Assembly (NCBI GenBank): GCA_965202675.1
Contig: OZ241842.1
Coordinates: forward strand, 1,798,001-1,862,000
Direction: 5' to 3'
Source of the DNA: CATQHD01 sp965202675
GTDB taxonomy: Bacteria > Actinomycetota > Acidimicrobiia > Spongiisociales > Spongiisociaceae
DNA: 64,000 bases
Shown in pieces: positions 44,626 through 54,129 of the stretch (the stretch's first letter is position 1; every line of letters starts with the position of its first letter). The notes under the pieces are model-generated. The model saw only the letters and a list, made by a program, of their open reading frames with translations. It searched no databases and was not told the origin of the DNA. Both the position numbers and the translations under genes were made by a program.

Positions 44626-47364
44626 TCATAGAAGTTGCTGTTGCGAGTCGTCGTGAAGTGTGGTGGATTGGAGTATAGGCCAGGCATTGATCAGCTCGTT
44701 GTAGGCTCCGGCCTCGTCGGCCCAACGGGCTTCGGAGGCCTTTTTGAACAACACATAGGCGAGCTGGCGGGCTCGCTCGCCATAACCGCCCAGCTGGTGC
44801 AACAGCTCGGCCGCTTCTTGCTCCGATCGATTCAAGGCCGCGACCAAATACTGGGTGGCTTCCCACACCGTGAGCCGATCATCATCAACCGGCGACCAAT
44901 CCGAGGCCAGCTCACCGCGCCGATATATCCGGAAAGACCCGGCGCGGGCTCGGCCGATGCCGGATGATTCGATCCCGGCCAGCGATGTGTTCTTGGCCCT
45001 GGCCAGATTGTCGGCATCACCCGCCGGGCCGGACTCATAACCGTGCTGGGTGTACCAGGTAACTGCAAACCGGGTGTCTGCGTCGAGTTCGGCTTCGGCT
45101 CCGTCGAGAATCTCGCCGAGCTCGTCGTTGATCAAGGCCAACGCATCAGAAACCGACATTGCCGACCCGTCGGCTTCCACCACCTTGGCGTATCGGGAGA
45201 ACACCTTGATACCGGGCCCGATGGTGGACTGGGCCAAGTCGACCGGGGCGATGTTGCCCGACTGCAACACGCTTACCGCCGATGGCAACTCGCTCCGCAA
45301 TGCCGCCAGAAATTCGCTGCGGCTGGCCAACTGAGCTGATGCAGGCCGGGGTCGACAGGTCAAGACAACGGAAGAAGAAAGCACGCTTCGCCCTGCCATT
45401 CGCGTCCCACCGGACATCTCGGTGCGCATCGGCCAAGTGGCAGTAACCTGCAACCCGGCATCAACAACGGCTTGCAGGAAGGTTGCCCATCCAGTGGAGC
45501 GGACCTCGCCGTCTTCGGTCTCGGTGGCCTTGTAAGCATAATATATCGTGGCAGGCACCACCATACTATGCGATTTAGATACTTCCTCCATAAAACCAGC
45601 CATCCCTGTTTCAAAGTGTTCGTTCGCCGCCTGTCTAGATCCTGCTCTGTATTGATTAGCAATTATTTCATCCTTCTTAGGCGTCAACAGAGTAGCAAAC
45701 TCATCAGGCCATATATCGGCAATATTGTGTCGTAACCATACATAAAAGAAATCAGATAGATCCGCAAACGGAACATTGTCATAATAAGGAGGATCTGTGG
45801 AGACAATTACCTGAGAACTATCTCGAACTCTAATGCGAGCATCTTGCTGTAATATTATCGGATTAATCCTGCTACTAGGTAGGTGATTAAGACATTTAAC
45901 AATCCATTTAATCTGGCCTTGCCAGTTGCCGGATGAACTAGAGAATGGGTTCCCTTCAGAATATCTCCAAGTCATCTGGAAAGCATTGAGCCGGAACACA
46001 TGCTCAAGAGTTTCTCTTACATTATTCCATACAGAAAGATGATTCCATCTCGCTACACATCGGTCAATAACAAAAGCTAAATAGGTAACTACAGCATCAG
46101 CATAGGCATTGGCTCCGTAACCACCTTCAAAAAGTGGAGCCTCGTTGTCATAAAACCCGGATGTCTTAGCTTCAGATACCACTTGATCACGAATTACAGC
46201 CAACAGATCAGAGAAGGTATTGAGAGCAACTATCTGTCTAGGTAAGAACAACTTCCACCACTCATTAAATCCATAATCAGGGAGGTTAGAATATTGAGAA
46301 TAGTGTGGTATACTCTCTCTGAGACATTTGTTCGGTTCAGGCATAATTACATTCGGCAGATGCATAGAATCAGGATCACAATAAACGCGTTTTCTTCGAC
46401 CTTCTGCAACAACAGCAACCAGCTGGCTACCCAAATGACCTGCCCGCCCTTGTTCCTTAATATAATCAGAGGAAATGCCGACACCAGTCGCGATGCAAAT
46501 ACCCTTGCCCCGTCTGATGGTGGGATGGGATGGTGTACCCCCTTCCTGCATCCGGTAGCTGATAGTCTGAGTATCTCTATCAATAATTGGCTCTATCCAG
46601 GCTCTAGATTTTCCCTTTTTATTGCGCAATACCCAAGAAGATACCAACGGTACATGACCACTCCATGCGGGATCGGGGGATTCCACAGTGCGAGCCCATA
46701 CCCAAGCAATAGGAGTCAACTTCTCGCCATCTGAACCAATCACATCGGGATAGAGATGCCCAATCCGTCGTTCTGCCTCGTCTCGCATCCATTGCCCGTA
46801 TGCTTCTACATCGGCGGCCAACCCTTGAGCGCCTGACCAGGTTGTCAGATCCTTATCAATATCTGGATGCACCGGTCGGCGACCCGCAAAGCGCGGCGGT
46901 ATCTCCAACATCGCTTTCTGGATCAGCACCGCCACCGGGTTCAAGTCCCCCGACAACGCTTTCAGCCCCAGCCGCTGAGCCTCCAATGGAATGGCCCCCC
47001 CCCCCGCAAAAGGATCGAGTATCGGGGGCGGACCCTCGGGGAAGCAACGGTTGATCTCTGCCCGAGCCTCGGCCAACACGTCAGGGTGGTTGCTGTTCTC
47101 CCATTTTACGAGCCGTTTCAGAATCTCGAACAGCCGTTGCCGTTCTGCTTCCTGCTCGGCGGTGCTCAGCGTGTCGTCTGCGGACGGATCATCGACCAAG
47201 GATGCCCAGATAACCGCTCGCGCCGCCGCCAACGGACGGCGAGCCCACCACAAGTGCAAGGTCGACGGGTGCCCATGACGGATGGACTTCTCGCGAGCCG
47301 CCTCCTTGTTGATCGCCGCCAACGGCAACGCCACCTCGATCAGCTTCGGTTTGTAGTCAGTCAT
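44626..47364 (-). CDS. DUF1156-type adenine-specific DNA methylase
   Basis: A 912-residue protein. It starts with the DUF1156 block (LIEVALPLAAINKEAAREKSIRHGHPSTLHLWWARRPLA is its beginning), then DPFAGGGAIPLEAQRLG (SAM-binding, about 117-133), DPPYYDNV (catalytic, about 530) and a C-terminal region that is Ala/Glu-rich. Residues about 215-620 are encoded by AT-rich DNA, while both ends have the GC content of the host. It would modify host DNA or act as the sensing module of the system. It overlaps the Abi-like gene by 8 nt and belongs to one operon with the helicase. Confidence 0.87.
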   Translation of the reverse strand: MTDYKPKLIEVALPLAAINKEAAREKSIRHGHPSTLHLWWARRPLAAARAVIWASLVDDPSADDTLSTAEQEAERQRLFEILKRLVKWENSNHPDVLAEARAEINRCFPEGPPPILDPFAGGGAIPLEAQRLGLKALSGDLNPVAVLIQKAMLEIPPRFAGRRPVHPDIDKDLTTWSGAQGLAADVEAYGQWMRDEAERRIGHLYPDVIGSDGEKLTPIAWVWARTVESPDPAWSGHVPLVSSWVLRNKKGKSRAWIEPIIDRDTQTISYRMQEGGTPSHPTIRRGKGICIATGVGISSDYIKEQGRAGHLGSQLVAVVAEGRRKRVYCDPDSMHLPNVIMPEPNKCLRESIPHYSQYSNLPDYGFNEWWKLFLPRQIVALNTFSDLLAVIRDQVVSEAKTSGFYDNEAPLFEGGYGANAYADAVVTYLAFVIDRCVARWNHLSVWNNVRETLEHVFRLNAFQMTWRYSEGNPFSSSSGNWQGQIKWIVKCLNHLPSSRINPIILQQDARIRVRDSSQVIVSTDPPYYDNVPFADLSDFFYVWLRHNIADIWPDEFATLLTPKKDEIIANQYRAGSRQAANEHFETGMAGFMEEVSKSHSMVVPATIYYAYKATETEDGEVRSTGWATFLQAVVDAGLQVTATWPMRTEMSGGTRMAGRSVLSSSVVLTCRPRPASAQLASRSEFLAALRSELPSAVSVLQSGNIAPVDLAQSTIGPGIKVFSRYAKVVEADGSAMSVSDALALINDELGEILDGAEAELDADTRFAVTWYTQHGYESGPAGDADNLARAKNTSLAGIESSGIGRARAGSFRIYRRGELASDWSPVDDDRLTVWEATQYLVAALNRSEQEAAELLHQLGGYGERARQLAYVLFKKASEARWADEAGAYNELINAWPILQSTTLHDDSQQQLL

Positions 47365-48244
47365 CGCGTCTCCCTGATGATCTCAGAGGCCCACCACAGA
47401 TCCGAAGGATAATTGCTCCTACAACATGCACTGTAAGCCACGCGTCCTCGGTTGAAGCAGAGTTGACAGAATGAGCACTACCTATCGTGCTTCGGTCAGC
47501 TGATACCCAGTCTATGAATTTCTTGTCATAAGAACTTATGATACGCCTTTTCATAGCTGAATTAGTGAGAGAACCAAGACTATTTCCGGTACATCCTAAA
47601 GACAAAAGCATCTTTTCAAGAGCAGTTGAAGCGTTGGTAATCGCATCATCAGGACTGCCATTATGAAGCTGAATAAGTGCCTTTTCATACGCCTCTTCTA
47701 CCTTGAAATATTTGTTGTTCTTACCAAGGAATGTAAGCGTTGGGACAACGACGGAGTCGTGCATATGACGAGACTCCAGCGGTATAAGGCTACCGTTAAC
47801 TAAATCGAAATTTATTCTATGCTCTCGAAGAATTTCACAGATATCTTCACTAATTTTAGGAATACGATTTAGCCTTTTCTTTAGGTGTTCATTCCCTACA
47901 TGATACATAGCTTCTATAATAACTATTATGGCTTCTAGCAACGAGAAAACTGTGCTGATTTCCGCTTCAAGGATAGCCTGATAGGCATCTTTTATTGGAT
48001 CATAATAGTTACTATTTGAAAGTTGCGGTAATCCTAAATCTCGAAGCGTAAATTGTCGAGCTTGAACTAGAAAATTCCACTCAGAGGAGTGTGGGCCTGC
48101 CTTCTCAAATTGAGACTCAATACCCTGAACAACATAATACAATTTATATCGCGCATTATCATCTAGTGTGCTTGTCCAAAAGGAGCGGCCTTCGGCTTCA
48201 GCTTTCAAAATATCCTCAAGGCGTTTGCGTCTTCCGAAGAGCAT
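47357..48244 (-). CDS. Abi-like helical protein (possible Abi_C/HEPN type)
   Basis: A 295-residue, helix-rich protein of low GC content. The C-terminal 100 residues (EKALIQLHNGSPDDAITNASTALEKMLLSLG, then AMKRRIISSYDKKFIDWV, then SASTEDAWLTVHVVGAIIL) resemble the abortive-infection C-terminal domain, a HEPN-like fold. The N-terminal part (to about 190) has no clear match. It lies between the helicase (25-nt gap) and the methylase (8-nt overlap), so it is a regular part of the operon and a candidate effector. Confidence 0.65.
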   Translation of the reverse strand: MLFGRRKRLEDILKAEAEGRSFWTSTLDDNARYKLYYVVQGIESQFEKAGPHSSEWNFLVQARQFTLRDLGLPQLSNSNYYDPIKDAYQAILEAEISTVFSLLEAIIVIIEAMYHVGNEHLKKRLNRIPKISEDICEILREHRINFDLVNGSLIPLESRHMHDSVVVPTLTFLGKNNKYFKVEEAYEKALIQLHNGSPDDAITNASTALEKMLLSLGCTGNSLGSLTNSAMKRRIISSYDKKFIDWVSADRSTIGSAHSVNSASTEDAWLTVHVVGAIILRICGGPLRSSGRRDD

Positions 48245-48269
48245 CAGTAATCATTACCCGTCATTAAAT

Positions 48270-51200
48270 TCATTGAGGAAGCACCATATGCTCAGCAAGG
48301 TCGGCGACCTTGAGGGGGAGGTGGGTCTGGGCGAAGTGCAACTCGTATCCATCAAAGGGTCTCAGCAGGTAGTGTACCACCGTTTCGCCGTTCGGTTCCT
48401 CGGGTACTTCGACCACTGCCAGGCGGAAGCGGTCGGGGTTCTGCTTTGCTTGGCGGACCTGGACTGCGCTTACCTTGATCTCGGTGGTGGTGGGAAGATG
48501 CCCCTTGACCTCGATCTGATAGACGGTGCCCTCGGCGGGGTCACGCGACAATATGTCGAATCCCGGGTTGTTGTGCTCTTGCTCCTCGGGTTCACGGCCC
48601 AGCGAACGCTCCGCCTCGAGCACGGCGTCAACCGCCAGCCGGTTGGTTCTTTCGGTGTCGCCGGGCTTCATCGGATCGCCGGATCCCGCCAACGCGTCCA
48701 ACAGGCCTTGGGGGATGATCAAGGCGGCCGCCACCACATTGGGCAGTTTGTTCGACAGGTCGCCTTCGGCGGCGAGTTGACGGAGGCGGCGCTCCTTTCT
48801 CGCGGCGAGATTCTCCGCCCGTCGGCGCGCCCGTTCGTAGTTCAGGCGTTGCTTGCGGCCCCGGTTCTCCTGTTCTCTCAGCTCGATGGCGCGGAGATCC
48901 CAGTACTGTATTTCGCCGTTGAGCCGCTCCCTGACCGCCTTGCGCACCCCTTCAACCCGCGCCCTGGTCACCTCGGCGATTTCCTTGTAGTGGGGTTCGG
49001 CAAGGTTGGCCATGGCCCATCCGCGGGCCGCCGTGTCAACGCCCTCTTCGGCCCAGGAATGATCGACGTTCGCCCTGACGAGTTCGGCCTCGCTCTCGGT
49101 GAGCTCCCGGTAGTTGAGATAGGGGTCGGCGCCCGGATCGGCGACCTTGCCGTCTTCTCCTACCTCGACGAAGTGGAAGCGCCGCGACGCGATCCTCTGC
49201 CGGCCGGCACCGTCGGACCTCCCATCGGTGATGGTGTGGTCCAGGTAGACCAGCACCCTCGGCGTTCGGCCCGGATCGGTCTCGTCGACCAGGGTGGCCC
49301 CTGAACGGAGAGCGGCCCCGTGTTTTTCGAGCACCGTCTCGATCAGAGCCGACAACAGGGGGTGCCCCGGGGCGATCAGCTCCGCCCGCGGGTTGCCCTC
49401 CGGCCCCTCGACGAAGGCCTTGTCGAAGGCGATCCGTTCGTAGCGCGGCTGCACCTGGCCCAGGACCTGGGCTTCCCGCTCCCGCGATCGGACGGCGGCG
49501 GGAACCCGCGCCACCTGGAAACGGCCTTTTTCGCGGCGCGCGGCGCGGCCGCCCACATGATCAAGCGCCGCCAGAAAAAAGGCCTCGACGAAGCCGGGCT
49601 GGAGCTTGCGGGACTTGGCGTACTCCATCCGATACCGGATCTCGTCCAGACCCGATTGGGCCAGGCTCTCGGGTGCCAGCGCCTGCTCCTGGAGTACCTC
49701 AACGAAGCGTTGGCCGATTTCCGCGTCTATGACCTGCTCCATGCGGGCCATGACCACCGGATTGTCACCGTATCGGATGGCGTCGAGGAGGGCCTTCTGC
49801 AAGGATTTGTTGATCTGGGCGTCCCCCAGGATGTCGTAGACCTGGCCTCCGTAAGCCCGGCGCTGTTGCTCGATCTTGTGGAAGAGCCGCTCCAGCACCC
49901 TGCCTTCGCGGGTCTCGTGCGCCACCAGATTCCACAGGAAGCAGGGCTGTTTCTGGCCGATGCGGTGAATCCGTCCGAAGCGTTGCTCAATCCGGTTCGG
50001 GTTCCAGGGGATGTCGTAGTTCACCATCATGTTCGCCCTCTGGAGGTTGACGCCTTCGCCCGCCGCATCGGTCGCCGCGAGCACCTGCACCTCCGGATCG
50101 TTGCGGAACCCGTCCTGGACGCGCCGCCTTTCTTCCCGCTTCATCCCGCCGTGGATGTTGACCACCGCTTCGGCCCGTCCGAGGAGCGACCGGATGCGCT
50201 CGGTCAAATAGACCAGCGTGTCCTTGTGTTCGGTGAACACAATCAGCTTCGACCGTTCTTCGCTGTCGGCGAACCTGTCCGATTGGAGAAAATCGGACAG
50301 CTGTCTCCACTTCTGGTCGACCCGGGATTCGCGAACCTGGCGGGCCAGACCTTCGAGGCCGCGCAGCTCCGCCAGTTCCTTTTTCAGTTCCTCCGCGGTC
50401 AGCTCGGCAGCGGCGGCATCGACCGCATCCTCCTCGAGGTTTTCCATTTGCAGATCGTTGTAGTCGTCGTAGTCGAAGTCCTCGAAGTCAACCGGTCCGA
50501 CTCCGGCGGGATCAGGATGGTCCGCAACCGGCGCGCCCGGCCTGGCGAACGCCTCGGCCTCGGCCAATCTGCGCTCTACCTTCTCCATGCGCCGCCGCAG
50601 CGACTCGTGGATGGCGGCCGGGGACGAAGCCAACCTGCGCTGCAGCCCCGCCAGGGCAAAGCCCACGATCAAACCCCGGCGGCGGTCGCCCCCCTCCTCC
50701 AGGGCGTACGCCCGGTTCATACCGTTGCGGACGTATTCGGTTACCTGGTCGTAGAGGCGTTGCTCCGGATCGCTCAGACTGTATTTGAGGGTCTCGGCGT
50801 ACCGTTCCGGGAAGAGCGGGGTGCCGTCGAAGGTGAGAAGGTTTTCCTTCACGTAGCGGCGCATGACATCCTTCGTATCGGGCAGCTCGCCGCCGTCCCG
50901 CAGCCGACCGCCGAAACGCTCACCGTCGAGCAGGCTCAGGAACAACAGGAAATCATCGTCCTTGCCGTTGTGCGGGGTGGCCGTGAGGAGCAGCAGGCCG
51001 CGCGTCAGCTCCCCGAGCCGCTCTCCCAGCCGGAACCGCTTGGTCTTGTTGACCTCGCCGCCGTAGAGATGAGCCGCCATTTTGTGGGCCTCGTCGACGA
51101 TCACCAGATCCCACTCCGAGACGGACAGCTTGGCCAGCAGCTCGTCATTGCGCGACAGCTGATCGAGGCGGGCTATCAGCATGTTCCGTTCGCAGAAGGG

Positions 51201-51776
51201 ATTGGCCGTGCGGGAAGACTCCACCATGTCGCGGGAGAAGATGTCGAAATCCAGGCCGAACTTGTCCGAGAGTTCCTCCTGCCATTGCTCCACCAGCGCA
51301 CCGGGGGCGATGATCAGACATCGGGCGAGGTCGCCGCGCAGAACCAGCTCCCGTATGTAGAGGCCCGACATGATGGTCTTGCCCGCGCCCGGATCGTCGG
51401 CAAGCAGAAAGCGGAGCGGCCGCAGAGGGAGCAGGCGCTTGTAGACGGCTTCGATCTGATGGGGAAGCGGGTCGATGCCGGAGGCCTCCACCGCCGTGAA
51501 CGGGTCGAACAGGTGGGCGAGTTGGATGCGGCGGGCCTCCGAAGCCAGCCGGAACAGCCCCCCGTCGGCGTCGAAGGACCATCTCCTCTCCGCCGCTATC
51601 TCGAAACGCTCGGCATCGGCCGCGGTAACCAACTTCTGATCCAACCCGCCCGCCTCCGAGCGGTAGACGAGGTTGATGACCTCGCCGCCGCTGCGCTCGA
51701 CGGCCACCACCTCGACCGGACCGCCCGGGACGACTCCCGTCACCCGAACGCCCTGTTCTATCTCGCGCAAATCCAT
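48270..51776 (-). CDS. SNF2-type helicase with DUF3883-like C-terminus
   Basis: A 1168-residue superfamily 2 ATPase. PHQIEAVYKRLL with ADDPGAGKT (about 126-134) and VIVDEAHKMA (about 238) are the first motifs; QRFGRIHRIGQ in the second RecA-like domain is SNF2-typical. An acidic insert (DFEDFDYDDYNDLQMENLEEDA) lies in the middle. The last about 110 residues (NPGFDILSRD, YQIEVKGHL) resemble DUF3883, a possible nuclease-like module with IEVKG. It probably translocates on DNA in the defence system, in the way of DISARM DrmD. It follows the 738-residue gene after about 130 nt. Confidence 0.88.
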   Translation of the reverse strand: MDLREIEQGVRVTGVVPGGPVEVVAVERSGGEVINLVYRSEAGGLDQKLVTAADAERFEIAAERRWSFDADGGLFRLASEARRIQLAHLFDPFTAVEASGIDPLPHQIEAVYKRLLPLRPLRFLLADDPGAGKTIMSGLYIRELVLRGDLARCLIIAPGALVEQWQEELSDKFGLDFDIFSRDMVESSRTANPFCERNMLIARLDQLSRNDELLAKLSVSEWDLVIVDEAHKMAAHLYGGEVNKTKRFRLGERLGELTRGLLLLTATPHNGKDDDFLLFLSLLDGERFGGRLRDGGELPDTKDVMRRYVKENLLTFDGTPLFPERYAETLKYSLSDPEQRLYDQVTEYVRNGMNRAYALEEGGDRRRGLIVGFALAGLQRRLASSPAAIHESLRRRMEKVERRLAEAEAFARPGAPVADHPDPAGVGPVDFEDFDYDDYNDLQMENLEEDAVDAAAAELTAEELKKELAELRGLEGLARQVRESRVDQKWRQLSDFLQSDRFADSEERSKLIVFTEHKDTLVYLTERIRSLLGRAEAVVNIHGGMKREERRRVQDGFRNDPEVQVLAATDAAGEGVNLQRANMMVNYDIPWNPNRIEQRFGRIHRIGQKQPCFLWNLVAHETREGRVLERLFHKIEQQRRAYGGQVYDILGDAQINKSLQKALLDAIRYGDNPVVMARMEQVIDAEIGQRFVEVLQEQALAPESLAQSGLDEIRYRMEYAKSRKLQPGFVEAFFLAALDHVGGRAARREKGRFQVARVPAAVRSREREAQVLGQVQPRYERIAFDKAFVEGPEGNPRAELIAPGHPLLSALIETVLEKHGAALRSGATLVDETDPGRTPRVLVYLDHTITDGRSDGAGRQRIASRRFHFVEVGEDGKVADPGADPYLNYRELTESEAELVRANVDHSWAEEGVDTAARGWAMANLAEPHYKEIAEVTRARVEGVRKAVRERLNGEIQYWDLRAIELREQENRGRKQRLNYERARRRAENLAARKERRLRQLAAEGDLSNKLPNVVAAALIIPQGLLDALAGSGDPMKPGDTERTNRLAVDAVLEAERSLGREPEEQEHNNPGFDILSRDPAEGTVYQIEVKGHLPTTTEIKVSAVQVRQAKQNPDRFRLAVVEVPEEPNGETVVHYLLRPFDGYELHFAQTHLPLKVADLAEHMVLPQ

Positions 51777-51905
51777 CGACGCCTGTTCCTTCGGTCAGCG
51801 CCCCGAGCAACCGCCGTCGCTCAAGGGTCAGCAGACATGGTAATGAGATACTCGGACACAGTCCTGCCCGACACCCCACCCGGTGCATTGCTCTCGGCGC
51901 CGGAG

Positions 51906-54122
51906 TCAGTTGCGGGGAAGGGCGTCGGCCACGGCGTTGTCGCCCCGATCGTGCAACACCGACTCCACCTCGGTGGGATCGCATTGGAGGGCGGCCGCCA
52001 AGCCGTCGAGGCCAGCGTCCCGGTCAATGCCGGTGAGCCGCGCCACCAACGGCCAGCCCGGTTCATGGTCTTCGAGCCTGGTGGCGGTGACCACAACCGA
52101 CATGCCATCTCTATCGAGGACCAGGTTGAGGTGGTCATCCAACTCCGCCCGCGCGGCCTCGGCGAGCTTTCTCTGCGAACCCAGAGAGGGGCCAATCAGG
52201 GCCATATCGGGAAACGTGACCGCGAGAGATAGACCATTCGGATCGCGGAAAACGAGGCGGTCGTTCGGAGCCACTCCCAGAATCGCCCCCGCCGCTGCGC
52301 CAAGCAGGCGGCCGCTCCCCCTGAGCACATCCCGATCCACTCGAAAGAGCAACCCCAGCCGCTCCTCCCCCAGAACAAAGACCCCCGCCCCCGGCTTGGA
52401 GTCCGGATACACATAGGCTTCCCCCTCACGGCGAAGACGCACCCTGCCCTCCTCAACCACAAAGGCCGGAACCTCACAGTAAGCAATCGTCGAGCTCCGT
52501 TTGATTTCGAAATCCGACGCCAATCGCTCGGCTACATCTCCAACCAGCATCGGACCGGTCTCCTGCAGAAGACGGCGGATGGAGGAGGCGATGCCTGTAT
52601 ATTCGGGAAATCCCCAGGAGGTCAATGCCCATTTGCTTCCGGTAACCCGAACGAATCGATCGTCACTCGACAGAGCGTTCTTGATATAGCGAATATCACG
52701 ATCCATTCCTATATGCTTGATTATTCGCTCGGCGGACGAGGGACGGCCGATGTCATTGAGCGAGTAGGCCAACTTGTCCGATGCAGGTCCATTCCACCGC
52801 ACCAGCTGTCCTTTGATCTCGCGGGTGGAATCACTGCGGATCAACCACTCCAGATGAAGGTCATCGTCCAGACCCCACCGTCGGAGGGCATCGCCTGCGG
52901 CATCCATGTCAATGCGCCCGAACTCGTCGGCCATATCGAGAATCGACGATGTGGGATCGGCGGCAAATACGGACTCCAGAATCAACCAGCCGTCCGTACA
53001 GGAATAGGGGCCTGCCAATCTCAGAAATAAAGCCGAATAATCCCGGCACCCTTCCGGCGGTGCCAGCAATTTCTCCACCGGACCAGCAGGAGCGATGAAA
53101 CCTATCATCCGGCGAATGGTGTCGAGACGCCATGATATGGGGCGGCCGGCATCGGAAGCGATGAACTCCAGAAGGCCTTCGAAGAGTATTTTCTTCAGTT
53201 GCCGGACGCGCTCTCTGGTGATGCCCAACTCGTCGCCCAATTCCTGAAAGGTTGCCTTTTCTCCGCGAGGGAGGGCCAAGCGGCGCTCGAAGATAAGACG
53301 TTCGCGATCGGGCAACCGGGATGCCCAGGACTCCAGGTAATCATAAGGATGGGGAGGCAAGTCCGTCAGGTCGCGGAGGGGCAGCTCGGTCAGGTTGACC
53401 CATTCGTTCGGCGCGGTCTCCATATCCCCCAACCGAGACAGGGCTTCGCCCAGGGTTACGGCGTCTGTTTCCGACAGCGCCCAAGAGGCCAGGTCGTACA
53501 GACACCGCTGTCCCGGGGTCATCCATGTACGCCTTTGCCCGCAGGCGCCAGCATCGGCGGCAAGCGGCTCGCGAAATACTGTCAGCCGCCGCCGGTCGTC
53601 TAATTCGGCGCTCTCGAGCACACACAACAGATCGAGGAGGGTGCCCACCCCGGCGCGAGGCCATGCCATAACATCTTCTATCGAAAGCGCCTCGGTCAGC
53701 CGTCCGCCGCCGCGGTCTCCTATGAGACGAGCCACGGCGTTATAGGTGCGGGTGCGAAGCGGCAGCTCGGCAACCCACGCCAATGGAACCCCCGCCGGCA
53801 GGGCAACCATCCCAGCAGGCGGATCCAGCCGGCCCAGCTCGCGGCCGACGGCCTGTCGAACCTTTTTGGGCAATGTACGCTGCGGCAGCAGGTCCCAGAA
53901 CCCGCGGTGCAGATCGCCGACCGTCAGGTCCGGGTCTCCCGCCAGGTCTTTGAGCAAGGCGGGAGCGCCCTTCCCGCCGTACGCGGTTCTATAGGCCCGA
54001 GGCGCGATCGGGCATCGGGCGCTCCCCCACTGGGCAGCCGAGCCAGGAGGCCCGTAGACGACCCCGCCTGCAACCCTTATCCGTTCGGGCGGCCCACCTG
54101 GAAAATTTCGTTCTTTTACCAT
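51906..54122 (-). CDS. 738-residue protein with sigma-region-4-like and alpha-CTD-like segments
   Basis: I do not recognise a named family. Residues about 120-165 (LRTRTYNAVARLI, LTEALSIEDVMAWPRAGVGTLLDLL) resemble the helix-hairpin-helix of the RNA polymerase alpha C-terminal domain. About 277-317 (LPDRERLIFERRLALPRGEKATFQELGDELGITRERVRQLKKIL) match sigma-70 region 4. Later a winged-helix-like segment occurs (ALSSDDRFVRVTGSKWALTSWG). It may regulate transcription or bind DNA as part of the defence system. The start is ATG at 54122: the -10-like TATGTT of the damage-type motif ends 7 nt before it, so the upstream ATG at 54134, which overlaps that box, is unlikely. First gene of the island operon. 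Confidence 0.7.
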   Translation of the reverse strand: MVKERNFPGGPPERIRVAGGVVYGPPGSAAQWGSARCPIAPRAYRTAYGGKGAPALLKDLAGDPDLTVGDLHRGFWDLLPQRTLPKKVRQAVGRELGRLDPPAGMVALPAGVPLAWVAELPLRTRTYNAVARLIGDRGGGRLTEALSIEDVMAWPRAGVGTLLDLLCVLESAELDDRRRLTVFREPLAADAGACGQRRTWMTPGQRCLYDLASWALSETDAVTLGEALSRLGDMETAPNEWVNLTELPLRDLTDLPPHPYDYLESWASRLPDRERLIFERRLALPRGEKATFQELGDELGITRERVRQLKKILFEGLLEFIASDAGRPISWRLDTIRRMIGFIAPAGPVEKLLAPPEGCRDYSALFLRLAGPYSCTDGWLILESVFAADPTSSILDMADEFGRIDMDAAGDALRRWGLDDDLHLEWLIRSDSTREIKGQLVRWNGPASDKLAYSLNDIGRPSSAERIIKHIGMDRDIRYIKNALSSDDRFVRVTGSKWALTSWGFPEYTGIASSIRRLLQETGPMLVGDVAERLASDFEIKRSSTIAYCEVPAFVVEEGRVRLRREGEAYVYPDSKPGAGVFVLGEERLGLLFRVDRDVLRGSGRLLGAAAGAILGVAPNDRLVFRDPNGLSLAVTFPDMALIGPSLGSQRKLAEAARAELDDHLNLVLDRDGMSVVVTATRLEDHEPGWPLVARLTGIDRDAGLDGLAAALQCDPTEVESVLHDRGDNAVADALPRN

Positions 54123-54129
54123 CGGTTTC

